Numbered from the stretch's first letter, positions 1 through 6,016 are shown. The stretch is 9,443 nucleotides of DNA from JBEKCP01 sp050014815 (GCA_050014815.1 JBEKCP010000188.1:1-9443); one strand, 5' to 3'. Notes: generated from the sequence alone by a model not told the origin. Translations and numbers: made by a program.

Positions 1-92
1 CTGACCTGATGACCGGGGCAGCCTGGCCCGGTCGGAACAGGTGGGCGAACTTCGCCAGAATGAGGGCTATCGCTGCGGCTATCCCTGCGCAA

Positions 93-159
93 ACACTAGC
101 CCGAAGCGCAAGCGAGAGAGTGGCGGCCGATTTCCCTCGCTGGCGCGTCGGGCTAGTGT
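93..159. repeat. REP-like inverted repeat downstream of the coiled-coil gene
   Basis: Two 26-nt arms (93-118 and 134-159) are inverted copies of each other with three mismatches, around a 15-nt centre. The outer core ACACTAGCCCGA is intact in both arms. From memory, elements of this CTAGCCCGA type are scattered in many copies through planctomycete genomes. It sits just past the stop codon of the minus-strand gene ending at 177, so it could act as a 3'-end hairpin. There is no T-run to make it a classical terminator. Bases 1-92 show nothing else I can assign. Confidence 0.7.
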
Positions 160-176
160 CGACCGAACCATCCGGA

Positions 177-1091
177 TTATCGCTGCGGGGGATCCTCGCC
201 CGAGAGCCCGAGCAGGCTGAGCCACTTTCCTCGAGCCGGTTTCGCCGGCGAGCCGTCGGCCGACAGTGCACCGGAGCCGCCGGAGGGCTCCATGGTCCGG
301 ACCCTTTCGTCGAACCCGGCCTGCTGCCGGGCGAGCTTGGCCCGCTGGATCGACAGCTCGACTTCGGCCTGGCGAAGCTTTTCGTGCCATTCGTCCTGGA
401 GACGGTGCAGGGTCTCTCGCTCCTGGGAAATCAGGGCGTCGCGATCGAGGATCTCATCCCTCGCAGCCGCGGCCGAATGTTCGCCCCGGCCGGCTTCAAG
501 CCGCCGGAGTTCTTCGATCTGGCGATCCTTCTCGGCCAGGAGACGATCCGTTGTTGCCATGATCTCTTCTATGCGCGGGCGGTCCAGGGCGATCTGGTTG
601 CCGTTGAGCTCCTCGCAGGACTCCAGCGCGACCAGGATGCGGCGCTTCTCCGTCTCCCAATCGACGATGCCGCCCGGCACGGCACGGCGGGACTGCGACT
701 GCCCCTGTTCCAGTTCGGCCAAGTGCTTCTGGAGGTCGGCGTTGCGGGCCTTCAACTCGCGGAGGTCGCACATGGCCATCTCGTAGCGGCGGAAGAGGCC
801 CTCCGGATCCGGCTCGCCAGGGCACCCGCTCGCGGGTCCGGCCGCTTTCGCCGGCCGCCCGGCCAGCTTCTCCTGCAATTGGGCACAACTCTGGCGAAGC
901 ACCGCCACCTCGCCGAGGAGCCGCTGGACTTGCCCGACCAACTGCTCCTCGACCTGGCGCCACCGCCGCCGCTGGGCGACGAGGAACTCGCGGACCCGGC
1001 CGTGTTGAAGCGACAGGGTCCGGCAGAAGTCCTGCGTCCACGGGTCCTCTGCGACGGGACCGGTCAGGTTGGGATCCAAAGGTGCGTCCAT
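177..1091 (-). CDS. Coiled-coil protein of unknown function (planctomycete family)
   Basis: A 304-residue protein, mostly charged helix. Residues about 45-80 and 100-130 have heptad-like Leu/Gln/Glu/Arg spacing. A block containing DWETEKRRILVALE is followed by TDRLLAEKDRQIEELRRLE, and a last long helix is rich in QERE, LRQAEVELS and QRAKLARQQ. It ends in a short hydrophobic motif, KWLSLLGL, after a Gly/Ser/Pro linker. No signal peptide or membrane segment is visible, so it is probably a cytoplasmic structural or scaffold protein. I recall similar planctomycete proteins with the same EKDREI-type block and terminal GLKE-like tail, but no assigned role. The ATG at 1091 is the first possible start in frame, because a TAA stop lies two codons upstream; no good Shine-Dalgarno sequence is visible. 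It lies downstream of and co-directional with the small secreted protein, but appears to have its own promoter. Confidence 0.85.
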   Translation of the reverse strand: MDAPLDPNLTGPVAEDPWTQDFCRTLSLQHGRVREFLVAQRRRWRQVEEQLVGQVQRLLGEVAVLRQSCAQLQEKLAGRPAKAAGPASGCPGEPDPEGLFRRYEMAMCDLRELKARNADLQKHLAELEQGQSQSRRAVPGGIVDWETEKRRILVALESCEELNGNQIALDRPRIEEIMATTDRLLAEKDRQIEELRRLEAGRGEHSAAAARDEILDRDALISQERETLHRLQDEWHEKLRQAEVELSIQRAKLARQQAGFDERVRTMEPSGGSGALSADGSPAKPARGKWLSLLGLSGEDPPQR

Positions 1092-1162
1092 GGATTATCC
1101 GGCTGCGGCAGCGCATAGGCCCGCACCGCCTCCAGACAGCGCGGGGCTACCCCTCTCTTATC

Positions 1163-1191
1163 TATATAGGTCACAGACGGCCCCCGATCAA
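1163..1191 (-). promoter_or_regulatory. Candidate sigma70-type promoter of the coiled-coil gene
   Basis: On the minus strand, TTGATC (1191-1186) and TATATA (1168-1163) are separated by exactly 17 nt. Each box matches four of six consensus positions. Transcription would begin near 1156, giving a leader of about 65 nt before the ATG at 1091. A small GGGG/CCCC hairpin (1143-1153) would lie at the very start of the transcript. Planctomycete promoter rules are not well known, so this is a motif call only. Confidence 0.4.
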
Positions 1192-1197
1192 ACCTGG

Positions 1198-1230
1198 CGC
1201 ACCGTTTCTGACGGGCAAAACGGTTGTGCG
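1198..1230. repeat. Hairpin between the small secreted gene and the coiled-coil gene
   Basis: ACCGTTT (1201-1207) and AAACGGT (1218-1224) form a perfect 7-bp stem around a 10-nt loop. The flanking CGCAC and GTGCG can extend the pairing if a 3-nt bulge is allowed. It lies just upstream of the -35 box of the coiled-coil gene, in the 3' region of the gene before it. It may end that transcript or be an operator. No T-run follows it on the minus strand. Confidence 0.45.
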
Positions 1231-1256
1231 GGTTGGGCGGCAAGGTTTCCGGGTAG

Positions 1257-1341
1257 CCGGCACACTCCGTGTGCCGGACTGCCGCACACGGAGTGTGCGG
1301 CCTACATAGGCGGACTGCCGCACACGGAGCGTGCAGACTAC
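1257..1341. repeat. Cluster of three short palindromes, two in a 36-bp direct repeat
   Basis: Palindrome 1 (1257-1277) has perfect 9-bp arms around TCC. Palindrome 2 (1282-1300) has perfect 8-bp arms around GGA. Palindrome 3 (1318-1336) is a degenerate copy of palindrome 2. A 30-nt segment at 1276-1305 recurs at 1312-1341 with three changes, giving a 36-bp period. Palindrome 1 is in effect the opposite orientation of the same core (CACAC-TCC-GTGTG against CACAC-GGA-GTGTG). The cluster lies 24 bp past the stop of the small secreted gene, so it would be in its 3' untranslated RNA. It resembles a REP or BIME arrangement. Confidence 0.75.
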
Positions 1342-1364
1342 GTGCCGGGACCGTCGATCGGCCG

Positions 1365-1757
1365 TCAGCGGTAGAGGAGCGAGCCGGGCTTCGGCTCCGT
1401 GGCCTTCGGCGCCACGGGCTTCGCGCCGCCTGGCGCCGGCTGCCCCGCGGCGCCAGGCTGCGGCGCCCACCGCGTGAAAATAGCCTGCCCGGGACCCGTG
1501 TAAACCGCGAACTCCATGCCGTTGAAAATCGCTCGGTGCCAGTTCTCCGGCTGGAGGACCTTCTGGTCGGTCACCTTCTCTTTCTCCTTGGCAAGGGCCG
1601 CGGCGATCCGTTCCTGGACCAGGGCCTCGAAACGGCTTTGTGAGATCGTGATGGTCTTCTCCTCCGGGGCCGGTTGGGCGACCGCCAGATCCCGAACGAG
1701 CCACGTGCCGCCCACGACGGCAACCGCAGAGACCAGAACCCAGAGCGACTTCTTCAT
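1365..1757 (-). CDS. Small secreted or periplasmic protein, function unknown
   Basis: A 130-residue protein. It starts with a signal-peptide-like segment: MKK, then a hydrophobic stretch to about residue 21, then an AVA cleavage motif ending at residue 27, although Arg22-Asp23 interrupts it. The mature part has a charged helix (about 40-65, FEALVQERIAAALAKEKEK), then a compact mixed segment (about 68-92, with NWHRAIFNGMEFAVY). It ends in a Pro/Ala/Gly/Lys-rich low-complexity tail. I do not recognise the family. The start is well supported: AGGAGAGA lies at 1770-1763, about 6 nt from the ATG. It is divergent from the lipid enzyme at 1977 and upstream of the coiled-coil gene. A possible -10 box (TACAAT on the minus strand, 1828-1823) lacks a convincing -35. 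Confidence 0.8.
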   Translation of the reverse strand: MKKSLWVLVSAVAVVGGTWLVRDLAVAQPAPEEKTITISQSRFEALVQERIAAALAKEKEKVTDQKVLQPENWHRAIFNGMEFAVYTGPGQAIFTRWAPQPGAAGQPAPGGAKPVAPKATEPKPGSLLYR

Positions 1758-1865
1758 AGTTCTCTCTCCTGATTTTAAGCCTGCACAAGGTCTAATGGAA
1801 AAAAGGGCAGTCCGACGGCCATATTGTATCCGACGGGCAGAAAGTCGGCCATGGCCCGCCCCCGC

Positions 1866-1894
1866 CTGTTTTCCCCGCCCGGCAGGCGTAGAAT
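1866..1894 (+). promoter_or_regulatory. Weak promoter candidate for the three-domain lipid enzyme
   Basis: TAGAAT (1889-1894) is a good -10 match. The -35 position 17 nt upstream reads CTGTTT (1866-1871), which is poor. Transcription would start near 1901, just before the palindrome at 1908-1957. Only the -10 box supports this call. Confidence 0.22.
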
Positions 1895-1907
1895 AACGGC
1901 TGGCCGA

Positions 1908-1957
1908 AGGGTCTTAGGCTTTGGCACCAAGACCCAAGACCTAAGGCCCAAGACCCT
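1908..1957. repeat. Imperfect palindrome in the leader of the lipid enzyme
   Basis: AGGGTCTT (1908-1915) pairs perfectly with AAGACCCT (1950-1957). Pairing continues inward with one mismatch through GGCTTT and AAGGCC. The right half also contains several direct copies of CCCAAGAC. This simple, CCAAGACC-rich element looks like a dispersed planctomycete intergenic repeat (recollection, not checked). The reading frame of the downstream gene is open through it, so an automatic gene caller may extend the protein upstream into the repeat. Confidence 0.6.
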
Positions 1958-1976
1958 CTGGAAGACAGTGGAACCC

Positions 1977-4655
1977 ATGCTGCACTTATTACGAACCCTG
2001 TTCTGGGGGATCTGCCGATGGCTGTCGCACGCCCGATACCGCGTGCGGGTCGTAGGGGGGGAGAAGCTCCGGGAGCTTCGCGGGCCGACGCTGATCATGC
2101 CGAACCATCCGGCGTACATCGACCCGCCGCTGGTAATGGCCCATCTTTGGCTCCCCGGAGGGATCCGACCGGTCGTGGTGGAGACGATGTACCGGATCCC
2201 CGTTCTGTATCCGCTGTTTCGGTTCATGGATTCGTTGGAGGTGCCCGAACTCCGCCGGCACAGTCGCGATGCCCGGCAGCAGACGCTGGCCTTGATCGAT
2301 GCGATCGTCGAAGGACTTGGCCGGGGTGAGAGTTTTCTCCTCTATCCGGCCGGCCGGGCCGCACGGCGGGGCATCGAGGAGATCGGGGGCAACCGGGCCG
2401 CCGCCGAAATCCTCAGCCGCTCGCCGCAGGCCAACGTCGTCCTGGTGCGTACCCGCGGCCTCTGGGGCAGCATGTTCAGCTACGCCCCGACCGGCGGCCC
2501 GCCCAACCTGGGACGTTGTTTCCTGCGGGCACTGGGCTGGCTTTTGGTCAACCTGCTGGTCTTCGTCCCGCGGCGCGAGGTGACCATGACCGTCGAGGTC
2601 GTCGATCGCCGCGACCTCCCCGAGCTGGACCGCGAAAAGCTCAACCGGTACCTGGAAGCATGGTACAACCGCGACCCGGAACAGCCCGTCTTCGTCCCCT
2701 ATCACCGTCTCTTGGGTCCGCGGGAGTTCCAGTTTCCCCGCCTGGCGACCGACCAGGAAGTCGATCCGAGCAAGATCAAGCCGGCGACGATCCGGGCGGT
2801 CAACGACCTCATCGAGGAGCAACTGGGGCGGCCTCTCAGCGACGAGGAAAGACAGCCCGACGCGACCCTGGATCGCCTCGGACTGGACAGCCTCGACCGC
2901 ATGGACCTGGCGCTGCGGATCGAAGACCGCTTCGGGTTCCATGCCGATCAAGTGGCCGGCACACTGGGCGATTTTTGGGCACTGGCCGAGGGCCTCCTGA
3001 CGGGCTCCGCGAGCGCGGGGCTGCAGGCGCCGCCGGCCTGGAGCCGGCCGCCCCACCGGCCCGGCCCGGCCGCCGTCCTGGCCGAAACGCTCGTCGAGGC
3101 ATTCGTCCGCCGGGCCCTGGCATATCCCGACGACGTGGCCGCCGCGGACCAGCTTTCCGGCGTGCTCAGCTACCGCAAGTTGTTGGTGGGCGCGCGGCTC
3201 ATGGCCCGGCGGTTCAGCCGCCTGCCAGACAACGCCGTCGGAGTGCTCTTGCCCTCCTCCGTGGCCGCCGACGTGACCTTCTTCGCCCTGCACCTGGCCG
3301 GCAAGCTGCCGGTGTTGTTGAACTGGACCACGGGCCCGGCCAATCTGGCCCACGCGGTCCGGACGCTCGACATTCACCGCGTCATCACGTCGCAGAAACT
3401 CATCGACCGGCTCGGCATCGAAGTGCCCGGCGCGGAGTTCGTCTTTCTCGAGGACCTGCGAGCCGGGGTGGGGAAGTTGGAGGCGGCGATGGCCCTGGTG
3501 GGAACGCATGTCCTGCCGCGACGGATGATAACGCGCCGGCCGGGGAGTTCGCTGCGCCCGTCAGAACCCCCCCATGGCAATGGGGGGGCTTTGGCGGAAG
3601 ATGCTCCGGCCGTCGTCCTGTTCACGTCCGGCTCCGAGAGCACGCCCAAGGCCGTGCCGCTGAGCCACCGGAACCTCGTCACCAACGCAAGGGCCAGCCT
3701 CGACGTGCTGAAGCCCAACCCGGATGATTCCATGTTGGCGATCCTGCCGCCGTTTCACAGCTTCGGTCTGCTGGGCAACGTCGTGGCGCCGATCCTGGGC
3801 GGCATCCGGGTCGTCCACCACAGCGACCCGACCGACGCCCGCGGCCAACTCCGCCTGATGGCGGCCTACCGAACGACTTACCTGGTGACGACGCCCACGT
3901 TTCTGAGCTACCTGCTGGCCGTGGCAACACCTGCCGACCTTCAGTCGCTCCGCGTGATCGTGACCGGCGCGGAGAAATGTCCGGAGGCGATCTTCGCCCG
4001 CGCCAAGGAACTGGCCCCGCAGGCGACGATCATCGAGGGCTACGGCATTACTGAATGTTCGCCGGTCGTGGCGGCCAATCGGCCGGAGCGGGTCCGGCCG
4101 GGCACGGTCGGGCAGCCGGTCGAGGGCGTCGAGGTCTTGGTCGTCGATCCTGAAACGCGAGAGCCGCTGCCGCCGGGCACGACCGGCCTGTTGTTGGTCC
4201 GCGGCCCGTCCGTCTTCCACGGCTACTTGAACTACGACGGCCCCGATCCGTTCGTCCAGTCCGGCGGCCGGCAATGGTACGTCACCGGCGATCTCGTGCG
4301 GTTGGACGAGGACGGATACATCCATTTCTGCGGGCGTCTAAAGCGATTTCTGAAGGCCGGCGGGGAGATGATCTCGCTCGTGGCCCTGGAGGAGCCCTTC
4401 GCCTCGCTCTACCCGCCGACCGAGCAAGGTCCGCAGGTGGCCGTCGAAGGAATCGAGACGCCCCAAGGGCGATTGATCGTCCTGTTCACCACGCTGGACA
4501 TTCCACTTCGCCAGGCCAACGCCATCCTCAGCGATGCGGGCTTCCGCGGCGTCATGCGGCTTGATGAAGTCGTGCGGCTCCCTTCGATCCCCGTGCTGGG
4601 CACCGGCAAGACGGACTACAAGGCATTGCGGAAGATGGTGGCTGCAAGAGAATAG
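1977..4655 (+). CDS. Fusion of PlsC-type acyltransferase, acyl carrier protein and AMP-forming acyl ligase
   Basis: An 892-residue protein with three domains. The acyltransferase (about 1-240) has the NHxxxxD motif (N43, H44, D49) and a hydrophobic stretch near 181-197. Its third motif reads YPAGR (123-127) where PlsC relatives usually have FPEGTR. The carrier domain (about 268-340) has LGLDSL with Ser305 as the expected phosphopantetheine site. The ligase (about 365-892) has the phosphate loop TSGSESTPK (550-558), YGITE (689-693), TGD (770-772), GRLKRFLKAGGE (786-797) and the C-terminal catalytic Lys in GTGKTDY (Lys878). The organisation resembles Aas, which recycles lysophospholipids, with a built-in carrier inserted. 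Inferred role: activate a fatty acid with ATP, load it on Ser305 and transfer it to a lipid acceptor at the membrane. I start at ATG 1977; the frame stays open to a TTG at 1824, but that adds residues encoded by an intergenic repeat. A palindrome interrupts the coding region at 3567-3588. Confidence 0.9.
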   Translation: MLHLLRTLFWGICRWLSHARYRVRVVGGEKLRELRGPTLIMPNHPAYIDPPLVMAHLWLPGGIRPVVVETMYRIPVLYPLFRFMDSLEVPELRRHSRDARQQTLALIDAIVEGLGRGESFLLYPAGRAARRGIEEIGGNRAAAEILSRSPQANVVLVRTRGLWGSMFSYAPTGGPPNLGRCFLRALGWLLVNLLVFVPRREVTMTVEVVDRRDLPELDREKLNRYLEAWYNRDPEQPVFVPYHRLLGPREFQFPRLATDQEVDPSKIKPATIRAVNDLIEEQLGRPLSDEERQPDATLDRLGLDSLDRMDLALRIEDRFGFHADQVAGTLGDFWALAEGLLTGSASAGLQAPPAWSRPPHRPGPAAVLAETLVEAFVRRALAYPDDVAAADQLSGVLSYRKLLVGARLMARRFSRLPDNAVGVLLPSSVAADVTFFALHLAGKLPVLLNWTTGPANLAHAVRTLDIHRVITSQKLIDRLGIEVPGAEFVFLEDLRAGVGKLEAAMALVGTHVLPRRMITRRPGSSLRPSEPPHGNGGALAEDAPAVVLFTSGSESTPKAVPLSHRNLVTNARASLDVLKPNPDDSMLAILPPFHSFGLLGNVVAPILGGIRVVHHSDPTDARGQLRLMAAYRTTYLVTTPTFLSYLLAVATPADLQSLRVIVTGAEKCPEAIFARAKELAPQATIIEGYGITECSPVVAANRPERVRPGTVGQPVEGVEVLVVDPETREPLPPGTTGLLLVRGPSVFHGYLNYDGPDPFVQSGGRQWYVTGDLVRLDEDGYIHFCGRLKRFLKAGGEMISLVALEEPFASLYPPTEQGPQVAVEGIETPQGRLIVLFTTLDIPLRQANAILSDAGFRGVMRLDEVVRLPSIPVLGTGKTDYKALRKMVAARE
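3567..3588. repeat. Perfect palindrome inside the ligase coding sequence
   Basis: Nine-base arms (CCCCCCCAT at 3567-3575, ATGGGGGGG at 3580-3588) flank the loop GGCA. It encodes PPHGNGG (residues 531-537), in a linker just before the ATP phosphate loop. That linker also carries RPGSSLRPSE and is low complexity. The frame is kept. It looks like a mobile palindromic element tolerated in a loop. Confidence 0.7.
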
Positions 4656-4678
4656 CCGCAAGATTGCATCCGCGGCTA
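4653..4678 (+). other. Short hairpin spanning the stop codon of the lipid enzyme
   Basis: TAGCCGC (4653-4659, including the stop codon) pairs perfectly with GCGGCTA (4672-4678) around a 12-nt loop. No T-run follows; the next bases are A-rich. It could protect the 3' end of the message, but is not a standard terminator. Confidence 0.3.
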
Positions 4679-4690
4679 CGATCGCAAGAA

Positions 4691-4731
4691 AATAAAAACC
4701 CCGCCGCTCGCGGCAAAGCGAAACGGCGGGG
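4691..4731 (-). terminator. Rho-independent terminator reading the minus strand
   Basis: CCCCGCCG (4699-4706) pairs perfectly with CGGCGGGG (4724-4731). An inner TCGC/GCGA stem (4708-4711 and 4718-4721) stacks on it. On the minus strand this hairpin is followed by TTTTTATTTTCTT (4698-4686), a textbook arrangement. On the plus strand it is followed by CCGGAACAG, with no T-run. No minus-strand gene lies directly upstream of it, so what it terminates is an open question. Confidence 0.6.
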
Positions 4732-4874
4732 CCGGAACAGAGAAGAGGCCGTACCATCTATTCTCGATGATAACAGCTTTCCCGCCGTTGTCTATAGCGG
4801 CTCGGAAAATTTTTTTCAGGAGCGGCACGAATCGTGGGCATGCCGCCCCCCATGTTTAGGGTATTCGTCTGTGG

Positions 4875-4902
4875 TTGTGGATTGCACGCCGAGCATTATA
4901 AT
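4875..4902 (+). promoter_or_regulatory. Candidate promoter of the phosphatase gene
   Basis: A perfect TATAAT (4897-4902) is preceded by TTGTGG (4875-4880) with a 16-nt spacer; only the first half of the -35 matches consensus. Transcription would start near 4909, about 47 nt before the ATG. The inverted repeat CTTGAC/GTCAAG (4911-4932, 10-nt loop) would then form a hairpin at the 5' end. ATTATAAT is itself palindromic, so the -10 could also be read on the other strand. Confidence 0.45.
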
Positions 4903-4955
4903 CAGGGGCTCTTGACCGAAACCCTTGTCAAGCGAAGACTTCCGGCGGACGGCCC

Positions 4956-5792
4956 ATGAGCGAAATTGACGAATTCCTCCGGGTGTGCCAGCAGGCAGTC
5001 CGCTCCGCAGGGGCTATGGTGCAGGAGTGGATCGGCAAGACGAGCGTCCGCCACAAAGGTCCCTCAGACCTGGTGACGGAGGCCGACTTCGCCTCCCAGG
5101 AGGTGATTCGGGCCGCGGTCCTCGGTGCGTTTCCCGATCATCGCTTCCTGGGCGAGGAAGATTCCGAAAAGCCCGAAAAGCCCCGCGACTGCGTCGCGGG
5201 GGCCGGGCATGCTCTCCTGGGCGAGAAAGATCCCGCGTACCGCTGGATCACCGACCCCCTGGACGGCACGACGAACTACGTCCACCACGTGCCGCATTAC
5301 TGCGTTTCCCTGGCCCTGGAGCACCGGGGTGACGTGTTGGTCGGGGCCGTCTATGATCCTTGCCAGGATGAGTGTTTTTCGGCGGCCCGGGGCCAAGGCG
5401 CTTATCTGAACCAAAGTCGCATGCACACCAGCGACGTGGCCGACTTGTCGGATGCCTTGGCGGCCACGGGTTTCCCCGCCCAGGTCACGCCCAAGGCGCC
5501 GGACCTGCTGGTCTTTAACGAGGCGGTCTTCCGCTGCCAGGGCGTCCGCCGGACCGGGTCGGCCGCACTGAATCTCTGCTACATGGCGGCCGGGCGATTC
5601 GATGTGCTCTGGGCCTTCTCGACCAAGGTTTGGGACGTTGCCGCCGGGTCGCTCCTGGTCCAGGAGGCCGGCGGCGTCTTGACCGCGCCGGACGGCGGCC
5701 CCTTCATCCTCGACCACGCCCGGTACATCGCCGCGGCCAATGCGGCCCTTTATCCGGCCGTCCGTGAGATGATCCGCCGGGCACTGGGGTAA
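4956..5792 (+). CDS. Inositol-monophosphatase-family phosphatase
   Basis: A 278-residue cytosolic, magnesium-dependent sugar- or inositol-phosphate phosphatase. It carries the family signatures in order: GEE (66-68, Glu67 the expected metal ligand), WITDPLDGTTN (97-107, Asp100 and Asp103), RTGSAALN (about 208) and WDVAAGSLL (Trp226, Asp227). Length and order fit the SuhB/IMPA/CysQ-like superfamily; sequence alone does not settle the substrate, so I give no symbol. The distance from Glu67 to Asp100 is 33 residues, against 20 in human IMPA1 (E70 to D90) from memory. The extra length coincides with a repeat insertion (5146-5235). The ATG at 4956 has only a weak upstream GGCGGACGG. An alternative role is histidinol-phosphate or fructose-bisphosphate phosphatase. 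It is followed by a terminator-like hairpin, so it is probably transcribed alone. Confidence 0.92.
   Translation: MSEIDEFLRVCQQAVRSAGAMVQEWIGKTSVRHKGPSDLVTEADFASQEVIRAAVLGAFPDHRFLGEEDSEKPEKPRDCVAGAGHALLGEKDPAYRWITDPLDGTTNYVHHVPHYCVSLALEHRGDVLVGAVYDPCQDECFSAARGQGAYLNQSRMHTSDVADLSDALAATGFPAQVTPKAPDLLVFNEAVFRCQGVRRTGSAALNLCYMAAGRFDVLWAFSTKVWDVAAGSLLVQEAGGVLTAPDGGPFILDHARYIAAANAALYPAVREMIRRALG
5146..5235. repeat. Direct repeats flanking a palindrome inside the phosphatase gene
   Basis: A 21-nt sequence at 5146-5166 recurs at 5215-5235 with two differences, a spacing of 69 bp (23 codons). Between the copies lies a palindrome with perfect 9-bp arms, CCCCGCGAC (5181-5189) and GTCGCGGGG (5193-5201), around TGC. 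The protein reads LGEED (65-69) and again LGEKD (88-92), with the palindrome-encoded residues between. Direct copies on both sides of a palindrome suggest insertion with duplication of the target. The frame is kept, and the insert lies between two metal-binding motifs. Confidence 0.75.
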
Positions 5793-5796
5793 ACGT

Positions 5797-5833
5797 CTTG
5801 CGGCGGGGCTTGCGAAGCCGCAAGTGGCTTTTC
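5797..5833 (+). terminator. Terminator-like hairpin after the phosphatase gene
   Basis: CTTGCGGC (5797-5804) pairs perfectly with GCCGCAAG (5817-5824), 5 nt after the stop codon. It is followed by TGGCTTTTCT, a short T-run a few bases from the stem. An alternative stem GGCTT/AAGCC (5808-5812 and 5815-5819 region) competes with it. A plausible intrinsic terminator, not a strong one. Confidence 0.45.
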
Positions 5834-6000
5834 TAATCCCCAATCGCTCCTTCAGCGCCCCCCCGTACGTAGTAGTCGCCCATCCAGATTTCCCATCCCA
5901 TCCTTTATTTCCGGCGGCCGGCCAATTAGACTGGATATAGTCGCTCGTCCCGTTGACTTATCTCACTTGTCTTGGCCCGCTCATTTCGGAGCCTCGTCTT

Positions 6001-6009
6001 TGGTAAGAT
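6001..6009 (+). promoter_or_regulatory. Candidate extended -10 promoter of the large exported protein
   Basis: TGGTAAGAT (6001-6009) fits an extended -10 element (TGn then TAAGAT). There is no good -35 at the right distance, although a TTGACT lies at 5953-5958, too far upstream. Transcription would begin near 6016, at the foot of the hairpin at 6017-6038. Confidence 0.3.
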
Positions 6010-6016
6010 GAGGGAG

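Larger units (their letters stand above)
4656..4955. other. 300-bp gap with regulatory elements, no confident gene
   Basis: This stretch holds the minus-strand terminator (4691-4731), an A4T7 tract (4807-4817), a plus-strand promoter candidate (4875-4902) and an inverted repeat CTTGAC/GTCAAG (4911-4932). A 31-codon minus-strand frame (4853 down to 4758) and a short plus frame ending at 4959 exist, but neither has convincing support. The middle part is noticeably more A/T-rich than the surrounding genes. Confidence 0.6.

Noticed and set aside
9..1118. A 369-codon plus-strand frame opposite the coiled-coil gene
   Set aside because: It runs through the REP-like repeat at 93-159 and past the promoter-side end of the minus gene. 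The minus-strand product is a coherent coiled coil, while this one is Leu/Pro/Arg-rich filler.
1257..1341. Could the short palindrome cluster be a CRISPR array?
   Set aside because: The 36-bp period matches a typical repeat length by coincidence, but there are only two direct copies, they contain inner palindromes, and there is no alternation of identical repeats with unique spacers of similar size.
1824..1976. N-terminal extension of the lipid enzyme from TTG 1824
   Set aside because: The 51 added residues are encoded by an intergenic palindrome and a GC-rich leader. They do not resemble an acyltransferase N-terminus, and the ATG at 1977 directly precedes one.
1989..3509. A 506-codon open frame on the minus strand, opposite the lipid enzyme
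   Set aside because: The plus strand carries clear acyltransferase, carrier and ligase motifs here. The antisense product is compositionally biased and lacks recognisable motifs.
4664..4915. An 83-codon plus-strand frame in the gap between lipid enzyme and phosphatase
   Set aside because: It starts at a TTG without a ribosome site and reads through the minus-strand terminator hairpin and the promoter candidate. Its composition is Arg-rich and patternless.
4926..4931. Perfect TTGACA on the minus strand as a promoter -35 for the suspected small RNA
   Set aside because: The nearest -10 (4900-4895) is 25 nt away and nothing like a -10 lies at 16-18 nt. The hexamer is also part of the CTTGAC/GTCAAG inverted repeat.
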